Notes under the pieces: model-generated | Database searches by the model: none | Told to the model about the DNA's origin: nothing | The model's input: the letters and a program-made list of their open reading frames with translations, nothing else | From: JASSUD01 sp031963415 | Lineage (GTDB): Bacteria > Pseudomonadota > Gammaproteobacteria > Burkholderiales > Burkholderiaceae | Direction: 5' to 3' | Assembly (NCBI GenBank): GCA_031963415.1 | Contig: JASSUI010000001.1 | Coordinates: 1,798,001 to 1,862,000 of the forward strand | Length of the DNA stretch: 64,000 bases | Shown: in pieces, positions 1 through 8,280 of the stretch | Numbering within the stretch: the stretch's first letter is position 1 | Layout: each line of letters begins with the position of its first letter | Position numbers and translations under genes: made by a program

Positions 1-1861
1 CACGATTTAGCGGACTCCAGCGCCCAGAAAAAACATTTGTTTTTGCTCCGTGCTTTAACAAAAGGCGCACCATGTTGTAGCGATCTTGTGCTTCGCCTTC
101 TGCGTCTATTGCCTGAAGTAACGGAACCCATGTGCCGCCATCATTGAGCTTTATTGGCTTACCTGGTAGCTCCAACAAATATTTAGCTGTATCGAAGCAA
201 AGCTCAGAAATTGCCGTATTTAATAGCTCTTCTTTAAGGTTATCAAACACGTCTTCACTTTTATCGACTATAAACTCTAATACAGAAGGGTCGCCACACG
301 CGGTTGCGAGGTGTAATAAATCTATTTTATGTTTATCAAACAGTTCTTCTGTGCGATTAGCTAAAAGTAACTTAAGCATATCGACACTGCCATTACGAAC
401 CGCAATATGTAGAAGAGTGCATGGGCGCTCTTCGTCACCACGCCATTCTTGATTTGCTACTGCGTTATGTTCGAGCAAATATGCAGCTATTTCTACAGCT
501 GAATAAGTCACTGCGTCATATAGAGCAAGGCCTTTAGATATTTGTTGAAACGCTCGTATGTTGCCGGATTCTATATTCGCCGCGCGTTCTACTAAATATT
601 TGACGTTATCAAGTTTTTGATGTCTAACGGCAAGCTGCAAGGCATAGGAGTCATCTGCTGAATTACGTTGCTGTAACAAAGTTATGCTATTAGCAGCTAC
701 TTTCTCTGCCTTTTCAGCTACGGCATCGCATGTATCTAACAAGAGCTTGAGAATTTCAGGGCTCTGATGTTGAGCTGCAGCTAAGAAAGGGGTGTCGCCA
801 TACATATCAACTATGTCTAAGTTGATGCCTTGTTCTATTAGAAATTTAATCATTTCTACATGGCCTTCCAATATTGCGCCATGCAATGCACTCCCTCCTG
901 CTCTGCTACGCACGTTGATACTTACGCCGTCATTAAGAAGTTCCTTGACTCGATCCATATCGTCATCTGCAGCCGCCCAATATAAAAGATGATACTTAAA
1001 TAAAGGGAGACCAGCTTCATCGACGGCGTCTAAGCGGGTTTTACTTAAAAATATGTCTCCTATTATTTGTTTTCTAGTCACCTCATCGATAGGTGTATCC
1101 ACAGTAAGTTCACCGTCAATATTGATAATTACATTGTTGAATATCTCAAAAATTTCGCGGTTAACCTTATTAGGTGGAATTCGTAGAAATGCGACTATAT
1201 TAGGAGTAGCTTCCTGCCTAAGCAGAATAGACAGATTATTAAAAATAGAAGAGGCGTGTTCTGGAGATAGCGTTCCGTTTTGATCTATTACCCCCGGCAG
1301 TGTCGATAGATCAACCGTCTCAATCTCTAACGAATTGAGTAACCCAATCTTTTCCAAGTCCTTCAATGTGCGTAGTTTATTGCCAGAGAAAAGCATATTG
1401 GCAATCGCCATGAGATTGCCTCTTAATGGCTTTAAGCGGCCGCGGTTAAATAGCATTTCTCGGATAAGGCGATTGCGCTGATTGGCATAGTTGACATCTT
1501 TGTGATCAAAGGCGCGGTTATAGGGCAATTTAAATAGTTTTTGCGCCTCTTTATTATTTTCCGGTTTAAACGTCTTAAATAAGATAGAGCAACAAATTCG
1601 AAAATGGGTTGTATTCACCAGCGAGAAATTTCTAAAGTCATCCATCGTTGATAACCTCTCTGCGATGAGTATCCAAATCTCAAGATGTAATGACGGTTTA
1701 TTGGACTGGGCAATGAGTGGCTTTTGAGAGGTATTGCTTTGGGGGGACGCCTCTTCAGAAGATATCTGAGTATCTTCGTTAGATAGAGGGTAGCTGAAAG
1801 ATTTTGCTATGGAGTAAAAGGAAAACTTGTTCGAAGACACTCCAGGTAACTGACCTGTCAT
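1..1861 (-). CDS. F-box-like/ankyrin-repeat protein, C-terminus beyond the window
   Basis: This frame is open from an ATG at 1859-1861 (complement) to the window edge, about 620 residues, so the C-terminus is missing. Residues about 55-100 look like an F-box: a Leu/Ile-rich start (SLHLEIWILIAERL), then DDFRNFSLVNTTHF and ILFKTFK. From about residue 291 come degenerate ankyrin repeats, for example GSALHGAILEGHVEMIKFLI and CTLLHIAVRNGSVDMLKLLL. An AAAGG ribosome-binding site lies about 8 bases before the start. It is divergent from a second F-box-like/ankyrin gene at 2074, with a 212-base AT-rich spacer. F-box domains in eukaryotes bind Skp1 of SCF ubiquitin ligases, and bacteria with F-box proteins (Legionella, Ralstonia GALA) use them as secreted effectors. 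A host-directed role here is inferred. No secretion signal was recognised. Confidence 0.8.
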   Translation of the reverse strand, partial: MTGQLPGVSSNKFSFYSIAKSFSYPLSNEDTQISSEEASPQSNTSQKPLIAQSNKPSLHLEIWILIAERLSTMDDFRNFSLVNTTHFRICCSILFKTFKPENNKEAQKLFKLPYNRAFDHKDVNYANQRNRLIREMLFNRGRLKPLRGNLMAIANMLFSGNKLRTLKDLEKIGLLNSLEIETVDLSTLPGVIDQNGTLSPEHASSIFNNLSILLRQEATPNIVAFLRIPPNKVNREIFEIFNNVIINIDGELTVDTPIDEVTRKQIIGDIFLSKTRLDAVDEAGLPLFKYHLLYWAAADDDMDRVKELLNDGVSINVRSRAGGSALHGAILEGHVEMIKFLIEQGINLDIVDMYGDTPFLAAAQHQSPEILKLLLDTCDAVAEKAEKVAANSITLLQQRNSADDSYALQLAVRHQKLDNVKYLVERAANIESGNIRAFQQISKGLALYDAVTYSAVEIAAYLLEHNAVANQEWRGDEERPCTLLHIAVRNGSVDMLKLLLANRTEELFDKHKIDLLHLATACGDPSVLEFIVDKSEDVFDNLKEELLNTAISELCFDTAKYLLELPGKPIKLNDGGTWVPLLQAIDAEGEAQDRYNMVRLLLKHGAKTNVFSGRWSPLNR

Positions 1862-2073
1862 ATTTATTGCCTTTTGTGGATAGGTTAAAGGACTTTCTTT
1901 CTACTTTCTAAGAAAAATCTTAATATACATAAGTTAAGGTCTTTAAAGTATCCACTTTTCAAAAATCTTATAAATCTCTTGTTTTTTTATAAAGATTTGT
2001 GCAGCGGCTTGTCTCTTTAATGCAATGAAAGGCGTAAAGTGTTGTTTTCCTTTTACCCTTAAGGGACATCGGT
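1862..2073. promoter_or_regulatory. AT-rich divergent promoter region between two F-box-like genes
   Basis: This 212-base spacer separates two divergent start codons, so both promoters must lie in it or overlap the genes. It is AT-rich, but no single clean -35/-10 pair stands out on either strand. The downstream gene has a good ribosome-binding site (GGGA about 8 bases before ATG 2074). Shared regulation of the pair is an inference. Confidence 0.4.
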
Positions 2074-3519
2074 ATGTCTAGCTCAATCTCACTATCCGCT
2101 GTGTCACGACGCCAGCCATCATTGCTTCAGCCTGCTCGTCAACAAAATCAAGCGTCACTTTACGACTTACCAAATGAAGCTTTGCAGATCATTGGGGAGG
2201 ACTGTTACCAGACGGGAACGCAGCATTTACGTAACCTCTCTTTGGTCAGTGGTTTTTTTTATCAATTAACTGACCAGGTTAAGAGTCTGCATATCCGGCG
2301 GTTGAATTCACAGATAAGTCAGTTCTTATTCTCTGATGAGGCAGAATCACTTTTTAACGCAGATAGTCTTAATAAGTTGCAAAGTATTTTTCAAAATTCT
2401 GAGAAATTACAAGGTATTTTTCAAATCATCCATGCTGTAGCCGATGACTCGCAAATGCGCCAGTGCCAGCCTCTATTGTCTAAACTAAGCCAGTTTTTAT
2501 TTTCTGAAGAAGCACAAGCCTGCTTTGAAGAAGGCGCTCTAAAAGAAGTAGAAAGCGTTTTTCAAGGCATGTGCGAAAAAATTCAAAAAAGAGATACGGT
2601 TCAAGCAATACTGCACAAGAACGCACTTCAAAAAATTCTCCGAACAGAATTCGAAAAAATTGTCGAAAAAGGAATCGTTAATCAAAACAATTTTCCGTTA
2701 ATTCGGTTAATTAAAACCTGTCAAAGAATCAAAAGAGGGGATTTCCTTGAGGCTATAAAAATTCTTTCTGCGAGGCCTCTGCCGATATATAAAGCTGGAA
2801 GGGCTGTATATGGAGTCAACCTAACTCGTGGCGATCTGGTAACGATGAGTTTATGTGCGCCGGAAGATTTCGGTGAAGGCGCGTCGTTGACCGAGCAAAT
2901 AAAAGGTGAGCTTGGTTTATTTTTTCTGACGTATATCAGCTCGTTTTTTACTCAAGAGCGTAAGCCAAACTTCGAGGAATTTTTTGGACTTGCCCCGAAA
3001 GATGCTTGGAAGGGAGTTCTAGAGATTTATAAAGAAAAAGGCTCTTTGCTAGCAGTGCAGATTCTACTGGCTAGCAAGGTAGATATCCTTGTAGATGATG
3101 AAGCAGCGCACTGGGCTATTGAAAATAATGCAAAAGATCTTCTCGAAATATTACTTGAAAACGATTTCAATCCGAACAAGCTTAACAAAGCGGGAGAAAG
3201 TGCTTTGTACTGTGCGATGAAGGTCGACCGTTCCGATATGGTGAATATGTTGCTTGAACATAAGGCGGACGTAAGCCATCTGCTTAAACGGGAGGGTGAT
3301 ATCGACCCATTACAATGGGCCATTTTGAACAATAATGAGAAACTTCTTAAAGCATTACTTGCGTTAGATCTTGATCAGAATGAGCTTGCGCAAGCGCTCA
3401 CCTACGCAGAAGAAATGAAACTTTCTAATATGGTGAATATTCTGCGTGATCATAATAAGGATTTAGAGATAGAGAACAAATTGTCAGCATCTGTAGAAAC
3501 CCATCTTGCACTTTGTTAA
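2074..3519 (+). CDS. F-box-like/ankyrin-repeat protein
   Basis: 481 residues. Residues 29-75 fit an F-box: YDLPNEALQIIGEDC, then LRNLSLVSGFFYQLTDQVKS, the classic LP-x-E start followed by an LV-S core. Residues about 80-180 contain two related segments (SQFLFSDEAESLF and SQFLFSEEAQACF, each followed by a VESVFQ or LQSIFQ helix), suggesting an internal duplication. Residues about 320-470 are degenerate ankyrin repeats (AAHWAIENNAKDLLEILLEN, SALYCAMKVDRSDMVNMLLE, DPLQWAILNNNEKLLKALLA). No signal peptide or membrane segment is seen. It pairs with the divergent gene at 1-1861, which has the same architecture, so the two are likely paralogues. A role as an effector hooking host targets to an SCF ligase is inferred from architecture only. 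Confidence 0.8.
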   Translation: MSSSISLSAVSRRQPSLLQPARQQNQASLYDLPNEALQIIGEDCYQTGTQHLRNLSLVSGFFYQLTDQVKSLHIRRLNSQISQFLFSDEAESLFNADSLNKLQSIFQNSEKLQGIFQIIHAVADDSQMRQCQPLLSKLSQFLFSEEAQACFEEGALKEVESVFQGMCEKIQKRDTVQAILHKNALQKILRTEFEKIVEKGIVNQNNFPLIRLIKTCQRIKRGDFLEAIKILSARPLPIYKAGRAVYGVNLTRGDLVTMSLCAPEDFGEGASLTEQIKGELGLFFLTYISSFFTQERKPNFEEFFGLAPKDAWKGVLEIYKEKGSLLAVQILLASKVDILVDDEAAHWAIENNAKDLLEILLENDFNPNKLNKAGESALYCAMKVDRSDMVNMLLEHKADVSHLLKREGDIDPLQWAILNNNEKLLKALLALDLDQNELAQALTYAEEMKLSNMVNILRDHNKDLEIENKLSASVETHLALC

Positions 3520-3943
3520 AAGTCCGTAAATTCATTGGTTAATCAACTGCTTGCATTCTTGATGAGGATGCTTAAGCCTTTCTCTTTTTGTCTAAAGCCT
3601 TTTCGATTGAATTGGCAACATGCTTACACAGGTGATCTGGAGAAATTACCTATGCCTCAACGCACATAGCTATCTCGAAAACTCCTGATAGAAAAAAGAG
3701 AAAAATCCAATCAAAAAAGCAAAAAATGGATGTAAAGCTTTCCCCGCATCAATAGGCAGAATAGCTGGCTAAGCTGAGACTCAATCAATTTGAGCTTGGA
3801 AAGGTTTGTTTAAGCCAGCTAGCATGCGTCACTCCTCTTCTTGGGCTTCTTTATGTAGGGCGTATGATAGTAAAGGCATCCGCCGTTGGATGTATTCAAC
3901 GCCTCTTTCTAAAGAAAGCTAAAGCCAATCAAAGGAAAAATAA
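3520..3943. other. Intergenic region without a recognised gene
   Basis: 424 bases between the F-box-like/ankyrin gene and the OmpW-type porin. I see no open frame with good coding character, no tRNA and no copy of the palindromic elements found elsewhere in the window. The porin promoter presumably lies in its last 100 bases. A good AAGGA ribosome-binding site sits about 7 bases before ATG 3944. Confidence 0.4.
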
Positions 3944-4666
3944 ATGAAATTCAAAAAATTGATGGCAACCTGCGCCATTTTGGGATATGCGACCGCTACG
4001 CATGCGCAGTCAGCAGGTGATTTTGTTGCAAGTGTGGGTTGGCTGCATTTTATGCCCCGTGATAGCAGCGAACCTTTAAGCATCACGAATTACAAAGGAC
4101 ATCCAGGTGAGGTGACCTTCGCTGGTTCAGGTGCTGGTATCAGCAAGGCTGATTCGATTGGCCTTGCTGGTAGCTATTTCTTTACCGACAATATCTCTTC
4201 AGAATTGGTAGTCGGCACGCCCCCCAAATTCAAAATAAATGGCGAAGGTGTGTTGTCAAGCTATGGTGAAATTGGTGAAGTGCGTCAATGGAGTCCTACG
4301 CTATTGCTTAAATATCATTTTTTAAATGCACAAGCGCCATTTCGTCCTTATGTTGGAATTGGTATAAGCCGTGTTTGGTTTAAGAATGCGAGTATTACAA
4401 GCGAGGCGTTCAAAAGGAAATTAGGTACCGAGCCAGTCGATATTTCAGTTAAAAATCGTTGGGCAGCCGTTCTGAATGCTGGTTTTACGTATCGTATGAG
4501 TGAACGTTGGTTTGCTGGTTTATCTGTTACTTATATGCCGCTGCGTACTGATGCAACGTTACAGAGCGCCGTCGTAAGAAATGGACAACGTGTGCCGGTC
4601 ACTGCTAAGACAAGCGTGAAAGTTAACCCTGTTATTACCTACTTAAATATCGGTTATCGTTTCTAG
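3944..4666 (+). CDS. OmpW-family outer membrane protein
   Basis: 240 residues with a signal peptide (MKFKKLMATCAILGYATATHAQS, cleavage near residue 22). The mature part is an amphipathic beta-barrel ending in an aromatic residue (NIGYRF), as needed for outer-membrane insertion. Features typical of OmpW are the early G-W-L-H-F-M-P-x-D strand, the ADSIGLAGSYFFTDNISSEL segment, the SPTLLLKYHF and APFRPYVGIG strands, and the final VNPVITYLNIGYRF. OmpW proteins are small eight-stranded barrels carrying hydrophobic compounds across the outer membrane. The substrate here is unknown. It is convergent with dgt, with a palindromic element immediately after its stop codon. Confidence 0.88.
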   Translation: MKFKKLMATCAILGYATATHAQSAGDFVASVGWLHFMPRDSSEPLSITNYKGHPGEVTFAGSGAGISKADSIGLAGSYFFTDNISSELVVGTPPKFKINGEGVLSSYGEIGEVRQWSPTLLLKYHFLNAQAPFRPYVGIGISRVWFKNASITSEAFKRKLGTEPVDISVKNRWAAVLNAGFTYRMSERWFAGLSVTYMPLRTDATLQSAVVRNGQRVPVTAKTSVKVNPVITYLNIGYRF

Positions 4667-4667
4667 A

Positions 4668-4766
4668 GATTTTTTTAGGTTTTCCTCGGCATCCTTGCGT
4701 TGGCCCGCCATACGTTTCGTACTGTCTGTGCCGACGTAAAATCACTAGGAAGACCCGAAAAAGGCT
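4668..4766. repeat. Palindromic element, family P1 (CCTGTTTAGG-type arms)
   Basis: An inverted repeat with a TTTTTTAGG-TTTTCCT left arm, an AGGAAGACCCGAAAAA right arm, and a loop core of CATACGTTTCGTACTGTCT. The same loop core recurs in the other P1 to P3 elements. It lies between the convergent ompW-like gene and dgt and could act as a terminator for either. Confidence 0.6.
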
Positions 4767-4812
4767 TTAGATAAGCTGATAGCTTGGGCTTTTCCTTAGC
4801 TCTCTCGCTACG

Positions 4813-5988
4813 TTAATCCCTATCAAAGCCGAAAAGCTGGTGATACTCCTTAAGCGCATAACGATCAGTCATGCCCGCGATGTAATGGGCAATTAAGCGG
4901 GGTTGAGTTTGAGGGTCGGTACTTTGATAGGCTGGCGGCAAAAGACGCTTATCTTGATGAAATGCAGTAAAGAGCGCACTGACAACTTGTTTCGCTTTAT
5001 TAGCCATGCGTACTACACGGTAATGGCGATATAAGTTTTTAAATAAAAAGCGTTTCAATTCCCGCATTTGTTCTGCCACTAAAGCACTATGAGCGACTAA
5101 GGGAGGCAATAGGCGTACCTCATCGGGTGAGGTTGGCGCATGCTGTTGCAAATTGGTTTGAGTCGTTTTGATTAGGTCGGTGATTAGAGCATTAATGATA
5201 CGCCGCACAGTTTCATAGATGAGGCGGCGGCCTTCTAAAGTAGGGTAGGTTTTTGCTACGTGGTCGTAGTGCGAGCGCCATAGCGCTACTTCATTCAGTT
5301 GTGCAAGTGTCAGTAGGCCGGAACGTAAGCCATCATCGATATCATGATTGTTATACGCGATTGCATCGGCAAAATTAGCAATTTGTGCTTCGAGTGTGGG
5401 TTGTCCACCGTTCAGAAAGCGCTGTCCCACTTCGCCTAGATGTTTGGCATTCTCGCGTGAACAATGTTTGAGCAAGCCTTCACGCGTTTCAAAGCAAAGG
5501 TTTAATCCATTAAACTCTGCATAACGTTCTTCTAATTCGTCGACAATGGTTAGGCTTTGCAGATTATGCTCGAATCCTCCATACGCACGCATACACTCAT
5601 TGAGTACGTCCTGTCCCACATGTCCAAATGGGGTGTGGCCTAAATCGTGGGCGAGCGAGATCGCTTCTACTAGATCTTCATTCGCGCATAGGTTACGTGC
5701 TATCGAACGGGCAATTTGAGCGACTTCTAGACTATGTGTTAGGCGGGTGCGGAATAGATCTCCCTCATGGTTAATAAAAACCTGGGTTTTATATTCAAGA
5801 CGACGAAAAGCAGTGGAATGGATAATACGGTCGCGGTCACGCTGGAACTCAGTACGTGCGCTTGGGCTGGGCTCTGCATAGCGACGCCCACGTGAGTGTG
5901 TGGAGTGGGCTGCATAGCAAGCAAGATGGGCTTCGAGATCAGTTGGATGAGTTAACTCAAGCACTAAATCTTGAATGACATGATGCAT
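4813..5988 (-). CDS. dgt: dGTPase-like deoxynucleotide triphosphohydrolase
   Basis: 391 residues, the usual length of the bacterial dGTPase-like family (Dgt type 2). These enzymes hydrolyse dNTPs to the deoxynucleoside plus tripolyphosphate. The HD-domain metal ligands are visible: RLTHSLEVAQIARSIARNL, then ISLAHDLGHTPFGHVGQ (HD pair), and ANFADAIAYNNHDIDDG further on. The N-terminus carries the family motif RDRDRIIHSTAFRRLEYKTQV. The start has an AGGAGA ribosome-binding site about 8 bases upstream. It is the last gene of the pil-aroK-aroB-dgt series on the minus strand, an order shared with Burkholderia. The 186-base gap to aroB holds remnants of a P5 element. Confidence 0.95.
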   Translation of the reverse strand: MHHVIQDLVLELTHPTDLEAHLACYAAHSTHSRGRRYAEPSPSARTEFQRDRDRIIHSTAFRRLEYKTQVFINHEGDLFRTRLTHSLEVAQIARSIARNLCANEDLVEAISLAHDLGHTPFGHVGQDVLNECMRAYGGFEHNLQSLTIVDELEERYAEFNGLNLCFETREGLLKHCSRENAKHLGEVGQRFLNGGQPTLEAQIANFADAIAYNNHDIDDGLRSGLLTLAQLNEVALWRSHYDHVAKTYPTLEGRRLIYETVRRIINALITDLIKTTQTNLQQHAPTSPDEVRLLPPLVAHSALVAEQMRELKRFLFKNLYRHYRVVRMANKAKQVVSALFTAFHQDKRLLPPAYQSTDPQTQPRLIAHYIAGMTDRYALKEYHQLFGFDRD

Positions 5989-6004
5989 CTGATTATCTCC
6001 TGTC

Positions 6005-6150
6005 AGAACCTGTTCCTAATCTTTAAAGAAGCAGAATAGAGAGGATACAAAAGGCTATGTTGAGGATCGTTTTTCACCCCAATCTACAAACCCTGCAAAA
6101 AATTGAGGTCGAGTTGACGCAAGAACCCCCATCTAGCTATTAACCACCTT
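6005..6150. repeat. Degraded palindromic element, family P5
   Basis: It begins with AACCTGTTCCTAATCTTTAAAG and contains TTTTTCACCCCAATCTAC, matching the ends and the hairpin arm of the P5 elements seen intact at 55058, 28150 and 36098. It fills most of the aroB-dgt gap. Confidence 0.4.
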
Positions 6151-6174
6151 TAGTCCAATCTTTTATATAGCAGC

Positions 6175-7248
6175 TTAAACATTCTCAGTTAATGTCGCGT
6201 GTAGCGCGGCCTCATTAGCTTCGCTAATCACTGCCTCTCCTAAACTTTTCAATAATATAAATCTGATTTTCCCCGCTTCTGATTTTTTATCACCGTGCAT
6301 CAGCTTAATATAGCTTTCTACCCCAAGATCAGGCGCGCGCGTGGGTAAATGAGCCGCCGCAATTAATTTGATTAGGCGTTGACGTACGCTCTCGTTGAGT
6401 AAACCAAGTCGCACAGAAAGATCAGCTGCCAGCATCATCCCACAACCTACTGCTTCACCGTGCAGCCATTTGCCATAACCTAATCCGGCTTCAATCGCAT
6501 GGCCGAATGTATGTCCAAAATTCAAAATGGCACGTCTACCTTGCTCTCTCTCATCTGCTGCAACGATGCTTGATTTAAGCATGCAAGAATGGTGCACAGC
6601 ATGCGCTATCGCTTCTTCATCGCATTGATTTAATTGATCAATATGGGCTTCTAACCAACTGAAAAAATGTGCATCAGCCACGGCGCTGATTTTGATTATT
6701 TCGGCAATACCTGCCGCTAATTCGCGCTTTGCTAAAGTACGCAACAGAGTGATATCTGCAATTACTGTTTGCGGTTGGTAAAAGGCCCCGATCATATTTT
6801 TACCAAGTGGATGGTTAATTCCCGTTTTACCGCCCACTGATGAATCGACTTGAGCGAGCAGCGTAGTGGGTACTTGTAGAAACGGTACGCCCCGCATATA
6901 GCAAGCCGCTGCGAAGCCAGTAATATCACCGACTACGCCACCGCCTAGCGCAATGAGTGTGGTTTTACGATCAGCCCCTTCAGTGATCAGCTGGGTAAAC
7001 ACATGATTTAGCGTTTCCCAATTTTTGGCTGTCTCGCCATCAGGTAATACAACCCAGATAATTCTTTTACCAAGCGGCGCAAGTGTTGCTGCAAGTCGCT
7101 TCGCATATAAGCGTTCAATCGTTGTATTGGTCACAATCGCAATCGAAGCGCCATGGATATACGGTGCGAAGAGAGAGGCTTCGTCGATGAGTCCGGTACC
7201 GATATGAATAGGATAAGTGTGCTTACCAAGATCAACAGTGATAGTCAT
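6175..7248 (-). CDS. aroB: 3-dehydroquinate synthase
   Basis: 357 residues, normal for AroB. It cyclises DAHP to 3-dehydroquinate, the second step of the shikimate pathway, using NAD and a divalent metal. Family signatures are IALGGGVVGDITGFAAACYMRG (NAD-binding glycine-rich loop), PTTLLAQVDSSVGGKTGINH (substrate loop), and the metal ligands E of AAGIAEIIK, H of NFGHTFGHAIE and H of WLHGEAV. It lies downstream of aroK and upstream of dgt, as in Burkholderia. The 146-base spacer to aroK contains two small palindromes, so the usual tight aroK-aroB coupling is broken. No clear Shine-Dalgarno sequence precedes the start. Confidence 0.97.
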   Translation of the reverse strand: MTITVDLGKHTYPIHIGTGLIDEASLFAPYIHGASIAIVTNTTIERLYAKRLAATLAPLGKRIIWVVLPDGETAKNWETLNHVFTQLITEGADRKTTLIALGGGVVGDITGFAAACYMRGVPFLQVPTTLLAQVDSSVGGKTGINHPLGKNMIGAFYQPQTVIADITLLRTLAKRELAAGIAEIIKISAVADAHFFSWLEAHIDQLNQCDEEAIAHAVHHSCMLKSSIVAADEREQGRRAILNFGHTFGHAIEAGLGYGKWLHGEAVGCGMMLAADLSVRLGLLNESVRQRLIKLIAAAHLPTRAPDLGVESYIKLMHGDKKSEAGKIRFILLKSLGEAVISEANEAALHATLTENV

Positions 7249-7275
7249 TATGGCAAATTGTGTATGTGTTTTAGG

Positions 7276-7360
7276 AACCTCTGCAATCCTTTGCAGACAG
7301 TACGTTAGTCCAGCAAGTCTTAGTTGATTGTCCTACTGGCCGAGAGGTTTTGCAGAGGTT
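7276..7360. repeat. Palindromic element, family P3 (CTCTGC arms)
   Basis: Arms AACCTCTGCA (7276-7285) and TGCAGAGGTT (7351-7360) are perfect inverted repeats. The interior has GCAGACAGTACG, a version of the shared GTAC core in reverse orientation. It lies between aroK and aroB. Confidence 0.6.
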
Positions 7361-7362
7361 TT

Positions 7363-7386
7363 TAGAACTCATATGAAACGAGTCTA
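7363..7386. repeat. Minimal P4 remnant: outer ends only
   Basis: TAGAACTCAT is followed directly by ATGAAACGAGTCTA. These are the two outer ends of the 146-bp P4 element (43698-43843 and 61194-61339) with the whole interior missing. Confidence 0.5.
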
Positions 7387-7394
7387 GTCAACAT

Positions 7395-7916
7395 TTATGA
7401 AACTACTTCTAGTTGGGCTAAGATCATATCAACAAGTGCATGTATCGATGGCGCAACTTCAAGCACGCTATGCGCGCACTCTCGATATAAAGGGTCACGC
7501 TCAGTATATAGAGAAGCGAGCTTTTCACGGGGGTTGTCTGTTTGCAAAATCGGACGATTCTTATCGCGTCGCGTACGTAGCCATAAATCATCCGGGCTCG
7601 CATGCAAATAAAAAACCGTGCCACGGCTTTTAAGCCAAGTGCGATTCTGTGGAGACAATACTGCGCCTCCGCCTGTTGCCAACACAATGCCTTGATGTTG
7701 TGTTAATTCATCGATAAGGCGTGATTCACGGCGTCTAAATCCTGCTTCTTGCTCATGCTCAAAAATAGTTGAAATACTCACGCCAGTGCGTCTTTCAATT
7801 TCATGGTCAGCGTCGATAAACGGTTGCTTAAGACGTTTTGCCAAAGCTGAGCCTACTGTGGTTTTACCAGCTCCCATGAGGCCGATAAGAAAAAGATTAC
7901 GAGGGGAAATATGCAT
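7395..7916 (-). CDS. aroK: Shikimate kinase
   Basis: 173 residues, normal length. It phosphorylates shikimate at O3 using ATP. The P-loop GLMGAGKTTVG is near residue 12, the shikimate-binding D-A-D-H-E-I follows at about residue 37, then R-R-x-E-S near residue 63 and the GGGAV loop of LATGGGAVLS near residue 82. The adenine-lid arginines lie in LRTRRDKNRPIL. Upstream is pilQ, separated by 364 bases with a P3 palindrome; downstream is aroB. In Burkholderia these genes follow pilQ directly, so the context supports the call. Confidence 0.96.
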   Translation of the reverse strand: MHISPRNLFLIGLMGAGKTTVGSALAKRLKQPFIDADHEIERRTGVSISTIFEHEQEAGFRRRESRLIDELTQHQGIVLATGGGAVLSPQNRTWLKSRGTVFYLHASPDDLWLRTRRDKNRPILQTDNPREKLASLYTERDPLYRECAHSVLEVAPSIHALVDMILAQLEVVS

Positions 7917-8160
7917 GTTTTACAAAATTCTTTTTTAGAAAAACTCTGCATAACCCTTATCGTGGCAGGACAAATAACTAAGCTCATTCACTACTTTTAG
8001 CGTGCGGGTAGCAAAAGTATTTCTTGCTGAAAGGGTTATGGAGAAACTTCTTAAACTAATTGAATAAATTAAAGAAAGTTTGGCTCCTCTCTTCAGAGTA
8101 GAGGGTACTGTTGTTATCAGTGTAGCCAGTATTGCTATGAGACATGATGTTTTTAGAAGG

Positions 8161-8270
8161 CTAAGGAATCTCTGCAAAACCCCTTGTGCGGCGTTATGCC
8201 TCCTTGCCGTACTAATGTACTGTCTACGTCGGCATGCCTTGCCCAAGGGGTTTTGCAGAGATTCCCTAAG
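8161..8270. repeat. Palindromic element, family P3, well conserved
   Basis: The long inverted repeat has arms AATCTCTGCAAAACCCCTTG and CAAGGGGTTTTGCAGAGATT (20 bases each, perfect). The loop core is TTGCCGTACTAATGTACTGT. It lies in the 364-base pilQ-aroK gap. As RNA it would form a strong hairpin and could end or process the pil transcript before aroK. Confidence 0.8.
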
Positions 8271-8280
8271 TCGCTCGTTC

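Noticed and set aside
7397..7687. Open frames on both strands overlapping aroK in other registers
   Set aside because: aroK has all kinase motifs across this region; the others are shadows with no family likeness.
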